NCBI GenBank assembly: GCA_028554755.1
Contig: JAPTOF010000002.1
Location: 9,907,001-9,971,000, forward strand
Origin: Cordia subcordata
Taxonomy: Eukaryota > Streptophyta > Magnoliopsida > Boraginales > Cordiaceae
Length of the DNA stretch: 64,000 nt
Direction of reading: 5' to 3'
The notes under the pieces were generated by a model that saw nothing but the letters and a program-made list of their open reading frames with translations, made no database searches and was not told where the DNA came from. How positions within the stretch are numbered: position 1 is the first letter of the stretch; each line of letters begins with the position of its first letter. Positions 22,465 through 34,420 of the stretch are shown in pieces. Position numbers and translations under genes: made by a program.

Positions 22465-22713
22465 TGTTAAACCAATAAATTAATAAACCAATATCTTCTC
22501 TACAAGCTTAAGCTTTTAGATGAGGTGGTAACTCTAAGATGGTATCAGAGCTTGGAAGTTAAACGGCACAGGTTCGATCCTTAGCGCCACTTATTTAATT
22601 AAATTGTCCACGTGCAAGCTCTAAACAAATCACGTGGCATGTTAAACCAATAAATTAATAAACCAATATCCTCTCTACAAGTTTAAACTTTTAGATGAGA
22701 TGGTAACTTAAGA
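22465..22713 (+). mobile_element. SMART/TRIM-like mini LTR element
   Basis: Two near-identical direct repeats of about 75 bp (22465-22539 and 22640-22713), each starting TGTTAAACCAATAAATTAAT and ending near TAAGA, flank about 100 bp. The first is followed at once by TGGTATCAGAGC (22540-22551), the standard initiator-tRNA-Met primer-binding site. Flanks CTCTT and TTCTT match at four of five bases. No coding capacity. The total length of 249 bp puts it with the smallest known LTR elements. The terminal CA is eroded, and I see no clear polypurine tract. Confidence 0.7.
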
Positions 22714-25700
22714 TTCTTGATAGGTGACACCTGTTAGAAATCTCTTATTGTTCTTATATGTCTATCAATTTCCTTGATATTTGCTTCTACATAGCCTTGT
22801 AGGACCCCTTTGCTATCATTTCATCTATTTTTTTTTTCATGTGGTTGATTTATAGCCTTTTTGTCTTTTGTACTTGTAGTGTCATTTGCCCTCTCAATGA
22901 AATGTTGTTTGAAGTTGAATAGATCAAGTAAGCATTATTAAAGAAATATATTTATATATAGTTGTGATAACAAATTACCCTAAATCAGAACCCAAAAAGA
23001 AAAAAAAAATTACCTTGGATAATTTGAAATCAAACGATTATTTAAATTATTTAGTCAATTAACAGAATTAATAAATATATGTTCATTAAGCAGCTTTATT
23101 TAACAAAATCATTTTTGTGACTCATGCATGCTTTAAAGAACGAAAAGAGGGATGCTCGCTAGCACTTCAAGGGAATTGAAGACAAAGGCATGACAAAGGT
23201 CTAAAAAGGTAACCATTCTACTAATAGTAGAAAGACCTATTAGACCTGTAAAAGTTATATCTCATTTTCTCAATAATATTTAGCTAGTGTATGACTTGTG
23301 TATTACATAGGTTTTGATATAATTTTGACCGACAGATTTTAGTATAAATTCGATACTATTAATTTATATTTTTAATTTATTATATTATTTAATTTTGAAC
23401 TATCTCTATTTGATTAATAGTTTGGTTAACTTATATTGTTATTTCATTAAAAATAATATGCCCGAATAAGAATTGCTATGATTTGTATATAAGTTAAATA
23501 AATTAAAATAAAAATGGTAAATAAATTATTTCAAATACTTTGAAGAAATCATGTAAAATTTTTTAAATACATTCTAAATATTATTACAAATTAAAAAAAA
23601 TACAATATTGATTCAAAATAATAAAATTTAAAAATATATTGATAGTATAAGTAAGTACTAACGTTTCAGATCCGTGATGCACAAATTTCAACTATGATAA
23701 AATTATATTAATAGTAATAGAATAAGTGGTACTTTGAATTTAATTTATAAAATATAATTAAAACAAAAGTAATATATTCATTTCATATATTTTGTTTAAA
23801 ATTTATTTGTATTTGGTAAAAATAGTCAAAGATTGGTAAAAGAAAGGTCAAAGCTTTCTATGCTAGCATAAAGTTGTGAATAAGGATATGACAAATTGCA
23901 TAAATTTTGTTTGCAGGGAAAAAGTGGTAAGAAGTGGACCGCCATAGTATATATAGAGATATAAATATTATAAATTAGTTTCAAGCTTGCCTTACACTTT
24001 CCTCTTTGTTTCTTTCTTTTGATCTTTCTATATATGCTTATGCACTTCGAAAACAACATTTTTAACGATGTTTCCCCCTTGAAAGACCCAATAACGCCTG
24101 GCTAGTTTGAAAAAGACAAGAAAGCACACAGTATGTGAATCGAGAAAAACAGTAAAAAGGCTTCGAGACTTTGGCGATTGCAAGAGATAGATTGGTTGGT
24201 GACTTTTTTTTTGGTCGAAATTGGTTGGTGACTTTATTCGGATTATACAGAAGATTAACTTGAGCTTAGCAATTGAAATTTTTTTTGGGAGGCCCAATTG
24301 TCTTACGGATTATGATCCTTTTATATTATTAGTTCTTTGATCTAATATCAAAGAGAAATTTTGACCAATTATGTGAGGAGCGTATTATATTAACCATTCA
24401 TGAAATTCAAATATCATAAAAGGTGGGTATTTAGAGGAAAAAAAAGTATTTTTTTAAAAAAAATTATTCTTTTTTAGAATTTGAATTTAATGAAAAATAA
24501 TATGTTTCATGCAGTAAAGGTTAAATTTTTTCTCATATCAATATGAGAGAACATTTTATATGAGTACGTTATCCTACTACCTCGGATCCACTTGCCTTAA
24601 CCTACTCTTGCACTGACTACTTGTTTTTATTTTTTTACAAGTTGTTGTATCTTCTAATGAACTTTTATCATTGTTCTAGTCCTAGATGCTTAACGTTTAT
24701 CTTGATTAGAATTAGTGATTTGAGATTTATTACTCCCCTTTTGCGGAACGCTTTATCTTTGTACAATTTTCTTCAGCTATAACCAATATTCAGTTTTGTT
24801 AAAACACGGACTTAGAAGCTAGCAAATAAAAACAAACTCTTTGCAGGCTATAACATAATTTTGTAGTGGCGATGCACTCGCTTTTACACCCTGTGTGTAT
24901 CTCGAAACACGCCACCCAATATCTTTAGCAACCATGTGTTAACTAGAATAAGATTAAGATATGATTATCTCTAAGCATAAAATTATGAGAAAATCTAGGG
25001 AAACTGAATTTAAATTAAAAGTTTAATATCTTTTCTGATTGATCAAAATATGCAATCATAATTTGTTACTAGCTATTTCTAGCTGTCACTATTTGAAAAT
25101 TAATCTCAAGATTCTTGAGTATCTCATTTCTCAAAAGTGTTTGCAATTTTTGGTCATGGAATTGGTAAGAGCTATATTATTGCTTATTAGAAATTGAGTA
25201 ATAATATTGCACTAAGAGCCTGTTTGGCTAAGCTTATTTGGGGCTTGTAAGTTGTAAATAGTAAAAAGTATGTGAAGTTACTATTATTTAGATGCTTGTA
25301 AGCAATAAAATAAACAGAGCCAAATAGCCTCTAAGAGCCTAATATTATTTTCCATAATTACAAATTCAACTATATATTATATTCATCTCCTTTAAATTTT
25401 TATCTTTTGGAGAGGAAACTAGCACTACTAAAAAAGTGAATTTTCGTGGCCGCAAAAATTGGTCACTAATAGGCGTTATTACAAATTATATCAATTTGAA
25501 TTAGAACTAATGTAATGATGTAAGTTAATTAATAAGCTGTAAGTTTGAAGCACATGTAATACCCATACACAGGTACCGCTTCATCTAAAGCTTAATGGGG
25601 CACTTAATTTTTTAGAATATACTTCTAAAAGATTTAAATGACCCACTCATGATTTTGTGAGAAATATAATATAATTCGTTTGACTATGGATGATATTATT

Positions 25701-26520
25701 GTACTTCAAGAAAGACCACTGCTTAAAATCATAAAAGTTACAAAATTTGCTTTGTTATGGAATTGAGTTATTCTATATTGTGGTAGACTTGCAAATTCAA
25801 GAACATAAAAGTGTGCTTTTTTTTTTTTCGGGTTTATTGACACCCATTTAGAGTTGCTATTTATACGGCTTGTTTGAGGCCAATAATTATTTTTCGCCTT
25901 TGACAAGGAGAAGTTAATTCATTTTGTTCGTTTTTACCAGCTATTTCTTATATTGATTCCAATGAATAACTTTTCTAGCTCCATCTCTGCCTATAACACG
26001 TACAAAATTGAAACATTTGCGTTTTGTATAATATTTCTTAAATTATAGGGATTGTTGTAACATTATTTATAATATAAAAATATATTAATAAATTTTTAGA
26101 TTACAAAAAATTTTATATAATACAACTTTAATAAAATACAGAATGGTAATTATTCAATTGAATTTAACTGTGGTCAATTTCTCCAACTCCTGGCCTACGC
26201 TGTCTGGCCACATTGGTTCATTAAAAAGGTGCTAACAAAGCCTGCAAAAATGCACCTCTTCCTAAAAGAGTGGGGGAAAAAGTAGTGAATAAACATCATT
26301 ATGACATGCTCCACAAACCGTTGCACAACGGATTCATACCCGGCGATAGAATTCAAATGTCTAAAAGGATTAAAAAGCAAATGCCCAAAAAAAAAAAATC
26401 CACCTTTTCAATAATCAACTTAAGCTTTTCCTTTCTCTTTCTTTCTTTCTTAGAAAACGTGATGATCAGCCTAGAAAACGTAACACATTGTCTGTCCTTC
26501 TCAAATAACTAGATTAATTA
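22714..26520. other. intergenic, no gene supported
   Basis: Very AT-rich. A stretch near 25215-25330 starts GAGCCTGTTTGGCTAAGC and may be a relic of a small TIR element. No open frame here shows domain motifs, and several are poly-Lys or poly-Phe artefacts. Confidence 0.5.
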
Positions 26521-26759
26521 GAGTTTATTTGAATTGGCTTTTTTTTTTAATGAAAATATTTTTTTATTAGGAAAATTATGTCTTTTTTAGAATAAGTATT
26601 TAAATCATATTTTCAAAAATTTGAAATTGTGAAAACAGACTCAATTTCAGTTTCTTGTAGAAATTAAAATTTTTAATTTGTAAAAAAAAAAAAGGTCTTC
26701 TTTTTCAAAAGTTTTAGAAAAAAAGTCTTTTTGAAAGAAGTTAATTTAAACAAACCCTT
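26521..26759. mobile_element. small TIR element (MITE-like), family 1
   Basis: Left end AGTTTATTTGAATTGGCTTT. The reverse complement of the right end is AAGGGTTTGTTTAAATTAAC. Non-coding and A/T-run rich inside. It lies directly upstream of the TATA box of the MGSC gene, so it may form part of that gene's promoter region. Confidence 0.5.
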
Positions 26760-26769
26760 AGTCTGTAAA

Positions 26770-26777
26770 TATAAAAG
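26770..26777 (+). promoter_or_regulatory. TATA box of the MGSC/Ser-rich gene
   Basis: TATAAAAG, 87 bp before the last base preceding the ATG, with the leader free of ATG except one at about 26820. Confidence 0.6.
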
Positions 26778-26863
26778 ATCGGTCTTGCCTTAAGCCTTCA
26801 AAATTTCCATCATCTTGTGATGCCATTATCAATCTCTAGCTAGCTAGCTCAAGCACCAAATCA

Positions 26864-27820
26864 ATGGGTTCTTGTATTAGCAAAGGCAAAGAGAAAAAGA
26901 AAGCCAAGGAACAAGATTGTAACCATGCAGATGATAAGCATGTTATCTCTCGCCCATTCACATTTCCCAGCCCTCTCATATCCAGTAAAGTGTCTTCACC
27001 TTCAGTATCTCGTCCTCCTACAATTACTTCAACTCCTTCGTTATCTTCTACCATTAGTTCCACTAGCAGTGAATTTTCGACCACATCTTCCTCTTCCTCG
27101 TCCTCGTCCTCTTCCTCATGCTCCTCAAATTCAATATCAAGCAAAAAGGAAAGATCGTCTTCATACGAGTTCTTGATACCGTCCTCTTCCTCTTCCTCTT
27201 CCTCTTCCTCGTCCTCGTCCTCGTCCTCATCCTCCTCAAATTCGATATCAAGCAAACAGGAGAGATCATCTTCGGATGAGTACTCCTTGAGACCATGTCC
27301 AAAAAGCTTGGAAAAGTCATCCACGGCAAAAAGAAATAATCCCCGGAAAATCGAATCATCACCAAGCAAACGTTCCACGCAGGTGGAGCAATGGAAAAAC
27401 CAAGAAAGACGAGCTGGTTCAACACCAAAGCAAAGGGCTCGAAGCAATTCATCAATGGTGGTTCAACAAAAGAATACTAAACAAAAAGAGCCTGATGAGA
27501 GGTTCAGAGCTAAAAGATCATCACCATCTCCAAGTCGAAGATTCAATACAAACATTGCAACAAAACATAGTATTAATTGCAACGTTAATTCTTGGAAATC
27601 ATCAACAGTTGTGAAAAAAGATATTGGTGAAAACCATGATTTTACCAGGCGTGAGACATCATTCAAGAAGAATATGGAAAGCTTCATTCAAGAGATTAAT
27701 TCAAGGATTGTGGAAACTAGAGTTGAAGAATTGCAGGCTAAGAAAGATATGGACTCCATTGATCTTATGGAGGAGATTAACAATCCTCACATAGCTTTGG
27801 ATTGTTTTATTTTTCTGTAA
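26864..27820 (+). CDS. MGSCISK-type Ser-rich protein, predicted lipid-anchored
   Basis: 318 residues. The N-terminus MGSCISKGKEKKK has Gly2 followed by Cys4 and a basic patch, the pattern of N-myristoylation plus palmitoylation, so plasma-membrane anchoring is likely. Residues about 60-140 are Ser-rich with two long Ser runs (75-85 and 107-125) encoded by TCC/TCT/TCG repeats. The middle is basic with SPSPSRRFN (around 220), a motif plant relatives share. The C-terminus NPHIALDCFIFL matches the conserved end of this plant family of unknown function. Single exon, with a TATA box at 26770 and an AATAAAATAAAATAA poly(A)-type run right after the stop. The Ser runs are likely length-variable. Confidence 0.85.
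   Translation: MGSCISKGKEKKKAKEQDCNHADDKHVISRPFTFPSPLISSKVSSPSVSRPPTITSTPSLSSTISSTSSEFSTTSSSSSSSSSSSCSSNSISSKKERSSSYEFLIPSSSSSSSSSSSSSSSSSSSNSISSKQERSSSDEYSLRPCPKSLEKSSTAKRNNPRKIESSPSKRSTQVEQWKNQERRAGSTPKQRARSNSSMVVQQKNTKQKEPDERFRAKRSSPSPSRRFNTNIATKHSINCNVNSWKSSTVVKKDIGENHDFTRRETSFKKNMESFIQEINSRIVETRVEELQAKKDMDSIDLMEEINNPHIALDCFIFL
27089..27236. repeat. trinucleotide tracts encoding poly-Ser
   Basis: Two TCC/TCT/TCG-type runs (about 27089-27118 and 27181-27235) separated by a partly duplicated spacer (TCAATATCAAGCAAAAAGGA and a near copy at about 27243). This suggests a duplicated coding module plus slippage. Confidence 0.75.
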
Positions 27821-28009
27821 AAAAATAAAATAAAATAACGGGTCCATACATGTAATATTTGATAACGAAGATTATTTATTTTAGATTGTATTGATTTGCA
27901 CCACCTCCTAATTGCAATCATGATCTCACGATTCTATTTATCATCATGTCTCTCTGATTGATCTCCGTCTTGATCAGCTGTGTACCGCTGAAGATTGACC
28001 AATGACGTA

Positions 28010-28013
<4 letters not shown>

Positions 28014-28050
<37 letters not shown>
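28014..28050. repeat. (TA)n microsatellite
   Basis: Uninterrupted TA run. Confidence 0.9.
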
Positions 28051-28054
<4 letters not shown>

Positions 28055-28774
28055 TTTGTTCTAAGTTGAAGTATTTTCAAATTATATTGGCGTGGAATGC
28101 TAAAAGAAATTCCTCCTAACAATTGAAATTCAAACTTGTATTTTTCTCTTTGCAGAGTGAAACCGTTACCACTTCAACTAATAACTTGTTGGTAATATAC
28201 AAAAATATTCGGAGTTAAGTTTGTATTTTGCAAACAATGCTCGAAGACATCGGGAATTACGAGCCTCTCTTAGTTAGAATTTTATTTTAAAATTTAACAT
28301 TACATTTCAATCAATTATTTATTTTCCAATTTTAAAAATGGAGACAAAAAAGTGAAACATTAGATATTTTGACTGATGTAAGTGACTAAAACACCGTGTT
28401 AAAAATATTAAAATAAAATATTAATTAGAAGATCATTTGCCGCGAAACTCCGGTTAATATTTTATATTAACGAAAAGGCTTTCCTAACCTCCTCTAATTT
28501 ACATTAGAGCACAATTGTGTCTTCAACTTCATATTTAGCCGTAGGAAACTGATCAAATGTTGACTTTAACACATTACGTTTTATTTGGGACCTCATATCA
28601 TGATCCCTTATAAGGTATTTCTATGAAAGTACTATACACTTAATGTGTATGAATAATATACGCTCTTATTCACGCTCAATAGAATTAAAAATATATATTA
28701 TTTTAATTTTTATTTGCTTACCCATCAAAATTATTTGTTCATAAACTTTTATATATACATCAAATACTTGTTCA

Positions 28775-29248
28775 TTACGCCATATATATTTGTTCACCAT
28801 TCTTACACGCACAGACACACACAAGTATAAACACTTTTATTTTTTACCGTTCTATGTATATTTATTTACCAATCTCACACACAACAAAAATGCACACAAA
28901 TATAAACAGGTTTGTTTGTTTACCATTTCACATATATTTGTTCACCACTCTCTCAAACACAAACACACACAAATATAAATACGTTTATTTGTTTATTACT
29001 CCACATGTATATGTTCACAACTCTACATCTATTTGTTTTCTTCACCACTCTCATTCGACACAAACGTATAGATACAAACATATATATTTTTTCACAACGT
29101 TACATTTATTTGTTCACCGTTCTATATATAGTTGTTCACTATTCTAACATACAAATACAAACGCATATATTTGTTTACTACTTCATTCTATTTGTTCATA
29201 ACTTTATATTTATTTGTTCATCACTCTATATATAGTTGTTCATCATAA
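28775..29248. repeat. degenerate satellite-like tandem array, left part
   Basis: Variants of ATATATTTGTTCACCACTCT followed by CACACA/AAATATAAACA words recur every few tens of bases. The array resumes at 29771, so it has been split. Unit boundaries are blurred. There are no CRISPR-like exact repeats. Confidence 0.65.
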
Positions 29249-29770
29249 TGGCGAATCTAATAAAAGGAAAAAAAAACTCAGGGTCTACAATATATCAAAG
29301 GGAACAAAATTTAATTAAATTATGAATGGGATCAAATAGAAAATGATCATTTTTTTAGAAGCAAAAGTTATTTTTATACCGTTAAAGCTTAAAATTCGGC
29401 TATATAAAAGTACAAGAAAAGAGTATTGTGCTTTGGTTAGTTTTTTTTAATAACGTTGGGCATTGGATTAATGGTTGCTTAATAGGAACTTTTTTTGGAT
29501 AAAATTAAACTACTTTTTTGGGGAAGGATAAAATAAGATTATTATAAAAATAAGAATTGTTATTTTTTTGAGCTACTTTTTAAGAAAAGAAACAAGTGCA
29601 TATTTGTAAGCTAATGATCCTTTTATCCTTAATTATTTAAAATTTTATAAATAAAAAGAGTTCAATTAAATAAATTTATGATATCAACTTAGTTTATATC
29701 TATATAACACAAAAAAATTTTAAACAAAATAGGGGTCGCTTGACCCCCATCTAATAAGCAACATCCGCCA
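29249..29770. mobile_element. non-coding insertion splitting the satellite
   Basis: Left end AATGGCGAATCTAATAAAAG; reverse complement of the right end AGTGGCGGATGTTGCTTATT. Satellite words abut on both sides: GTTCATCAT on the left and GTTCACTAC on the right, consistent with an eroded 8-9 bp target duplication as made by hAT or Mutator-like elements. No ORF. Confidence 0.5.
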
Positions 29771-29890
29771 CTGGTTCACTACCCTCACACATAAATACAA
29801 ACATAAACATATATATTTATTCATCACTTTACATATATTTTTTCTTACAAATCCCACAGACAATCACGTACACACACAAAGATAAAGCGC
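29771..29890. repeat. degenerate satellite-like array, right part
   Basis: Continues the 28775-29248 array with GGTTCACTACCCTCACACAT and CATATATATTTATTCATCAC. Confidence 0.6.
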
Positions 29891-29906
29891 ACACAAACAG
29901 ATCTAC

Positions 29907-30056
29907 ATGTACCCACACTTGAAGGTGAAGGCAGACTTTAATGATGAATTGAGCTTGGAGGGTCCAAATGCTGCATGGGAGATATCGTTAGAATCACAAC
30001 AAGGAGAGGAAGAGATTGACAGACCCCATAGCAGTACGCCTAAGCCAGCTCAGTAA
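29907..30056 (+). CDS. 49-codon ORF, possible exon fragment or small protein
   Basis: ATG at 29907, TAA at 30054-30056. The peptide starts MYPHLKVKADFNDELSLEG and goes on through PNAAWEISLES to an acidic, Pro/Ser/Gln-rich end. Composition is unlike the random frames around it: balanced acidic and polar residues and local GC above the flanks. It could be the last exon of a captured or decayed gene, or a small gene. I recognise no family. It sits between a satellite and a tRNA-like remnant. Confidence 0.3.
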   Translation: MYPHLKVKADFNDELSLEGPNAAWEISLESQQGEEEIDRPHSSTPKPAQ

Positions 30057-30251
30057 AGACTTTTCAAATAGCTTCCAGTCAGACCACAGAAATATGCAAA
30101 ATAAAAAATTCGTGCTCCTCACAATCACTAGCTAATATGTTTTTTTCTCATGCCTTTCTTAGTTCATGGGTCGATATTCTGGTGTCCTAGATGTAGAAGA
30201 ACCACACCAATCCATCATGACCTTAGTGGTTAAACTCTACTGCAGTAATGA

Positions 30252-30400
30252 TACTGTAAAGGGCTAGCTTGCTTCAGCTGGTTAGAACAAAGGACTAAAG
30301 TGGTTCAAATCCACTTCTAAGCGGGTGAAGGGTCGAAAGGACAAGCGGTGCTATAGGATGACGCCGAAATCTTTGTCGGCATGACTAAGAAGACGACGAG
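30252..30400 (+). pseudogene. tRNA-like remnant, possibly mitochondrial tRNA-Phe transfer
   Basis: CTTCAGCTGGTTAGAACAAA resembles a D-arm and anticodon-stem start. AGTGGTTCAAATCCACT is a perfect T-arm (5-bp stem, 7-base loop), followed by TCTAAGCG. The anticodon loop and variable region are deleted, so it cannot be a working tRNA. The arrangement and the following AAGGACAAGCGGTGCTATAG recall plant mitochondrial DNA as I remember it. Organellar origin is inference. Confidence 0.35.
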
Positions 30401-33400
30401 AGTGTTAATGGTGGATTGACACATAAGAGATTTTATTAGACATGGTACACATCATTATGATTAACGGAAAAAGGCGAATTTTATTGTTAATTAGTTAGAT
30501 TTATGTACTATCTGATCCATTTTTAGACATTTAAAAATACTCGTTTATAAATATAAAAATTGTAATTGTAACTAACTTATTTTACCCATTTCTGAAAGAG
30601 ATTTTAAATAAAAGTTAAAACTTAAAAACTAAGAAAAAAGCTGAGTTTTTCAAAAGAGCTTTTTGAAATTTAGTTTTGCATCATATGCAAAGTTTTTTTT
30701 TTTTATCTCATTTTTCCCTCAAAAGTACACTTTATATTTTTGAAAGTATAATATTATTCTCAAAATATCTAAAAACTAAATTAATTCTTAAAATATAAGA
30801 TTAAACAATTAATAACACTTCTACTTAAAGTTTGAAGACCTAAAATTTCATTGGGAGACCAAACCAAGACTTGAGACTTCGAGTGCTTTTTCAAAGCTAA
30901 CATTGCATACAAATTTTTTTTTTTTTTTGTGGCGGGGTTAGCTGGAAAATTTTCTTCGTAACTTGCAAAGTGTCGTGGCATCCTCCCGTTGGATTGGGCT
31001 TCCAATAGGCCTTCAAGGGTTTCTCAAATTTTGTACTTAGCGACACCGGTTAAAACTTATCGTATTGTTTTGCTTTTCTAATAAATTCTCTTTGAGGAAA
31101 AAAGGAAAAGGAAAAGAAAAAGAAAAAGAAAAAGAAAAAAAGGAGCTTGCATAGTTACGGCACGTACAAGAATTACTTTTTCTCGTATTAGCAGGCACTG
31201 CAAACAATTGAAAATTGGGCCTCCATTTCTTTCATCGTCAGGCCTTGTATCTTATAGAACGTAGAAGGCTTTGAAAATCATACAATTTGTTTGATCCCGA
31301 GTCGACATTAGTGTTATAAATTAATAATTTTGATATAATTATGAAACAACATACATTAAATTTTTTTATTTGTACTTACAAATTTTGAACATTTTATGAA
31401 TTAATAATTACTTAGAAAAATACATTGAGGGCCCGCATAGGGCCTTGAGGGGAGGAGCCAGGCCGGGAAATTTGGGCCTGGGCTCTCAAACCCTTGTATA
31501 CCCGACGACATCTCGTTTCATCTGATAACCGGATGTTATCATGCATAATAAATTATTTATAATTTTTTTTTAAAGATTATGCACAAAGATGTGTATTTTA
31601 TCGCAGCATAATACTGTCTAAGAGGTTGTATATTATCATATAGGGTAGAACATTTTGTCACTTTACTGGAACATAAATTTGGTAAATTATTTTTCCGCCT
31701 CAAATCTGTAAGTGGCATTATTATGATCAGGACTAGAATAATTACTTTGGCGCAAGTTCAATGTAACATGATTAATTACCCACGTATATATAAAATTCTC
31801 ACTTATCCGGTCTTGTTCTACCAACACGGGACATTAAAATTATGGTAGAAAATCACGTTGAGTCTCATTGTTAGCAACAATATCTTAAAGATTGTGCATT
31901 TCAAATTAAGGTTACAAATTGTAGACATAAAAGACCTTGCTAAATGACCAAAGAGTTATAGCCAAAATGGTCAAAAAGCATTTATTAGAGGATAAGAAGA
32001 CCTTTTTAGCGCTTAAAAAGTAACTATTATTAAATTCTCTCACTCCATTACACTTTTTTTTCTCTTCCTTAAATTCTCTCTCTTTATTACACTTTTTTTC
32101 TCTCTTTCTTCCTTTCCCAATGACAATCCCTCTTCTCTCTCCTTATTTTTCTCCCTTTCCTCATTTCTTTCCCACTTAAACACTCAAAATCATCATTAAG
32201 CACATATATCCTCTCTCTCCATTTGCCAATTGTATTTGCCATTTTGAACTCTTTTTTTTTTTTCAAGAAAAAACTATTTGCCTTCTATTCTTTTTAAAAA
32301 CTTTGATTCCACTCACAAAAATTACTTATAAAATAAAAGTAACCTACACAATCATCTATAGTGAATCATGTTACTCAATATTTATATTATAAACCTTTAC
32401 GATATAATATTAAAATCATAATTAAATTTATAAAATGTTAATATAATTTATAAAAAAAAGTAATTTAATAGATAATTGTTATAAATATTTATGTTGTTTG
32501 AGAAAATTTTATATTTTAGTTTTCGGACATGTCACTTATTTTAAATGGTTCTTTAGGTAGAAAAATAGATAAAAAAAATATTGCTTAACTATTTTTTACA
32601 TATTAAAGGTGTGAGAGACAAGTAGAATCATCTTTTTCAATCATAAAAGACAAAGCTATACATGACAAAATTTTGAGTAAAAACATTTCTTTTTTAAATA
32701 GAGAAACATAAAAGGAAAAAAAATTTAGAAAAATGACAACAATGTAGAGGGGGAAAAAAACTAAGACATAAAAATAGGATAGAAAAAATTAAAAGAATAG
32801 GATAAAATAAACTAAAATAAGACATTAAAACTAGAAAAGGAAAAAAAAAACTAAAACACTAAATACTAGTTTGAAACGTGAAACTCCTTTGACAAAAGCT
32901 AATTCAAAGTTAATATGAGAGACTATTTTAGTGAACAATAAAACAGAAAGAAGTGGTATTTTTTAGTATCTCAAAATATTAAAAGATAACTTAAAAGTTA
33001 TTTTTAGGTGTTACTGACCAAGGTTTGATTTTAGATTATAGATAAAAATAGTTATTAAAATTTTAAATTCATTCAATGCTAAATTATACAACATTTACAT
33101 ATAGTCAATTTTACATTTTATAATTATTGTCTGTATCTATAATCTATATATATAATATTATATAAAGTTATATTTCAAATACTAGGAGCTGTTACATAAG
33201 CTTTTTCAAAGTTTTGTGTGACTACACACCATCACTAATCGTTTATCATTTTAAGCGAGATTTTCTCTTTAATCTAAAATTGAATTGCATACCTTATTAT
33301 TTTTCATTAATTTTCAGTAGTATTCAATATGATTAATTTATCTTACTATTTTCATGTCAAAAAATGATTAATTTAAAGATGTATTCATGTTACTTTTTTT

Positions 33401-34133
33401 AGTCTTGTAGAGAATTTTATTATATTATTCTTGAGAATCTTACTCTTTCACAAACACTTGTGTGTTACAAATCAATATTTAATATGATTCTCTAAAATTA
33501 TATATCATAAACACTAGAGATTTTAATATGATTTACTAATTGGACCAAAATTATGATAATAATCTAAGCCTTCACGTTTTCTTTTACTTAACCCTACAAA
33601 ATTATTTTGATTAAAACTAAATTTTTAATAACTAACCACACATTATACATATAATTAAATCATTAATATCTTTTTTTTTATTTTATAAGAATGAAAATAT
33701 TCCTTAATTATAGATCATAAATAATGAATTTAACATGATTTTCTAATTAGACTAAAACCATGATAATAATCTAATGCTTCAGATTTTCTTTTACTTACCC
33801 TGTCAATTCTCTTTCATATTTGCTCTCAAATAGTAACACTTTTTATTTGGTTAAAAAATATTTTTTTAATTACTAACCATATATATTGCATATAACCGAA
33901 TAACCGAATCACACTGAATTGAAATATAAAACTTGGTTCGGTAGTCTTTATATTTGGTTTGATTTCGGCTATCAAAAATAGACAAATTCAATTTTCGGTT
34001 CAATTTTGGTTATTCCTCCAAAATTTTGGTTAATAACCAAATAAACAAATAACTAATTTAAGATAATTCTTGATTTCTACTAGCTCCGTTTTTATTAATT
34101 ACCAACAAAAACATAAAAAAGAGACAAAATTTA
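30401..34133. other. intergenic, no gene supported
   Basis: Very AT-rich. Contains an AAAAAG-type microsatellite (about 31100-31140), a CT-rich stretch (about 32035-32160), and a short GC-richer patch near 31425-31500 (GGGCCCGCATAGGGCC...). No supported gene. Confidence 0.5.
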
Positions 34134-34134
34134 C

Positions 34135-34420
34135 AAAAAAATAAAATTACAAAATTCACACACACACACACAAATAGATTGCTACCAAAAGCATAATAAC
34201 CAGGCCGCTCCATTCTTTTTTTGGTAAAAAAAATCAAATACTTTATTGATAAAATAGCAGTCACACTGCTTGTACATCACTAATGTCAGCTGACATTAAG
34301 TTTGAAAATTAACACAGATGGGAATTTAACCCACTTCAAAGGAAGAAAAAATAAAATTATAAAATTCACACACACACGAACCAATTGCTACCAAAAGCAT
34401 AATAACCAGGCCGCTCCATT
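34135..34420 (-). mobile_element. short retroposon-like insert between 80-bp direct repeats
   Basis: The block 34135-34214 (AATAAAATTACAAAATTCAC... to CCAGGCCGCTCCATT) recurs at 34345-34420 with few changes. Between them (34215-34344) lies a 130-bp insert that begins with a T-run, as the poly(A) of a minus-strand LINE or SINE would. It contains a B-box-like run near 34320. The flanking repeat is far longer than typical 7-20 bp retroposon duplications. Confidence 0.45.

Noticed and set aside
26836..27455. Minus-strand Glu/Asp-rich and Arg-rich open frames
   Set aside because: They are shadows of the TCC/TCT poly-Ser codons of the plus-strand MGSC gene, which has the start motif, conserved C-terminus and TATA box.
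28775..29250. CRISPR-like repeat array
   Set aside because: Repeats are degenerate with no constant spacer length, and this is plant nuclear DNA; it is a simple satellite.
30252..30330. Functional tRNA gene
   Set aside because: The T-arm is perfect but the anticodon loop and variable region are missing and the D-stem is mispaired.
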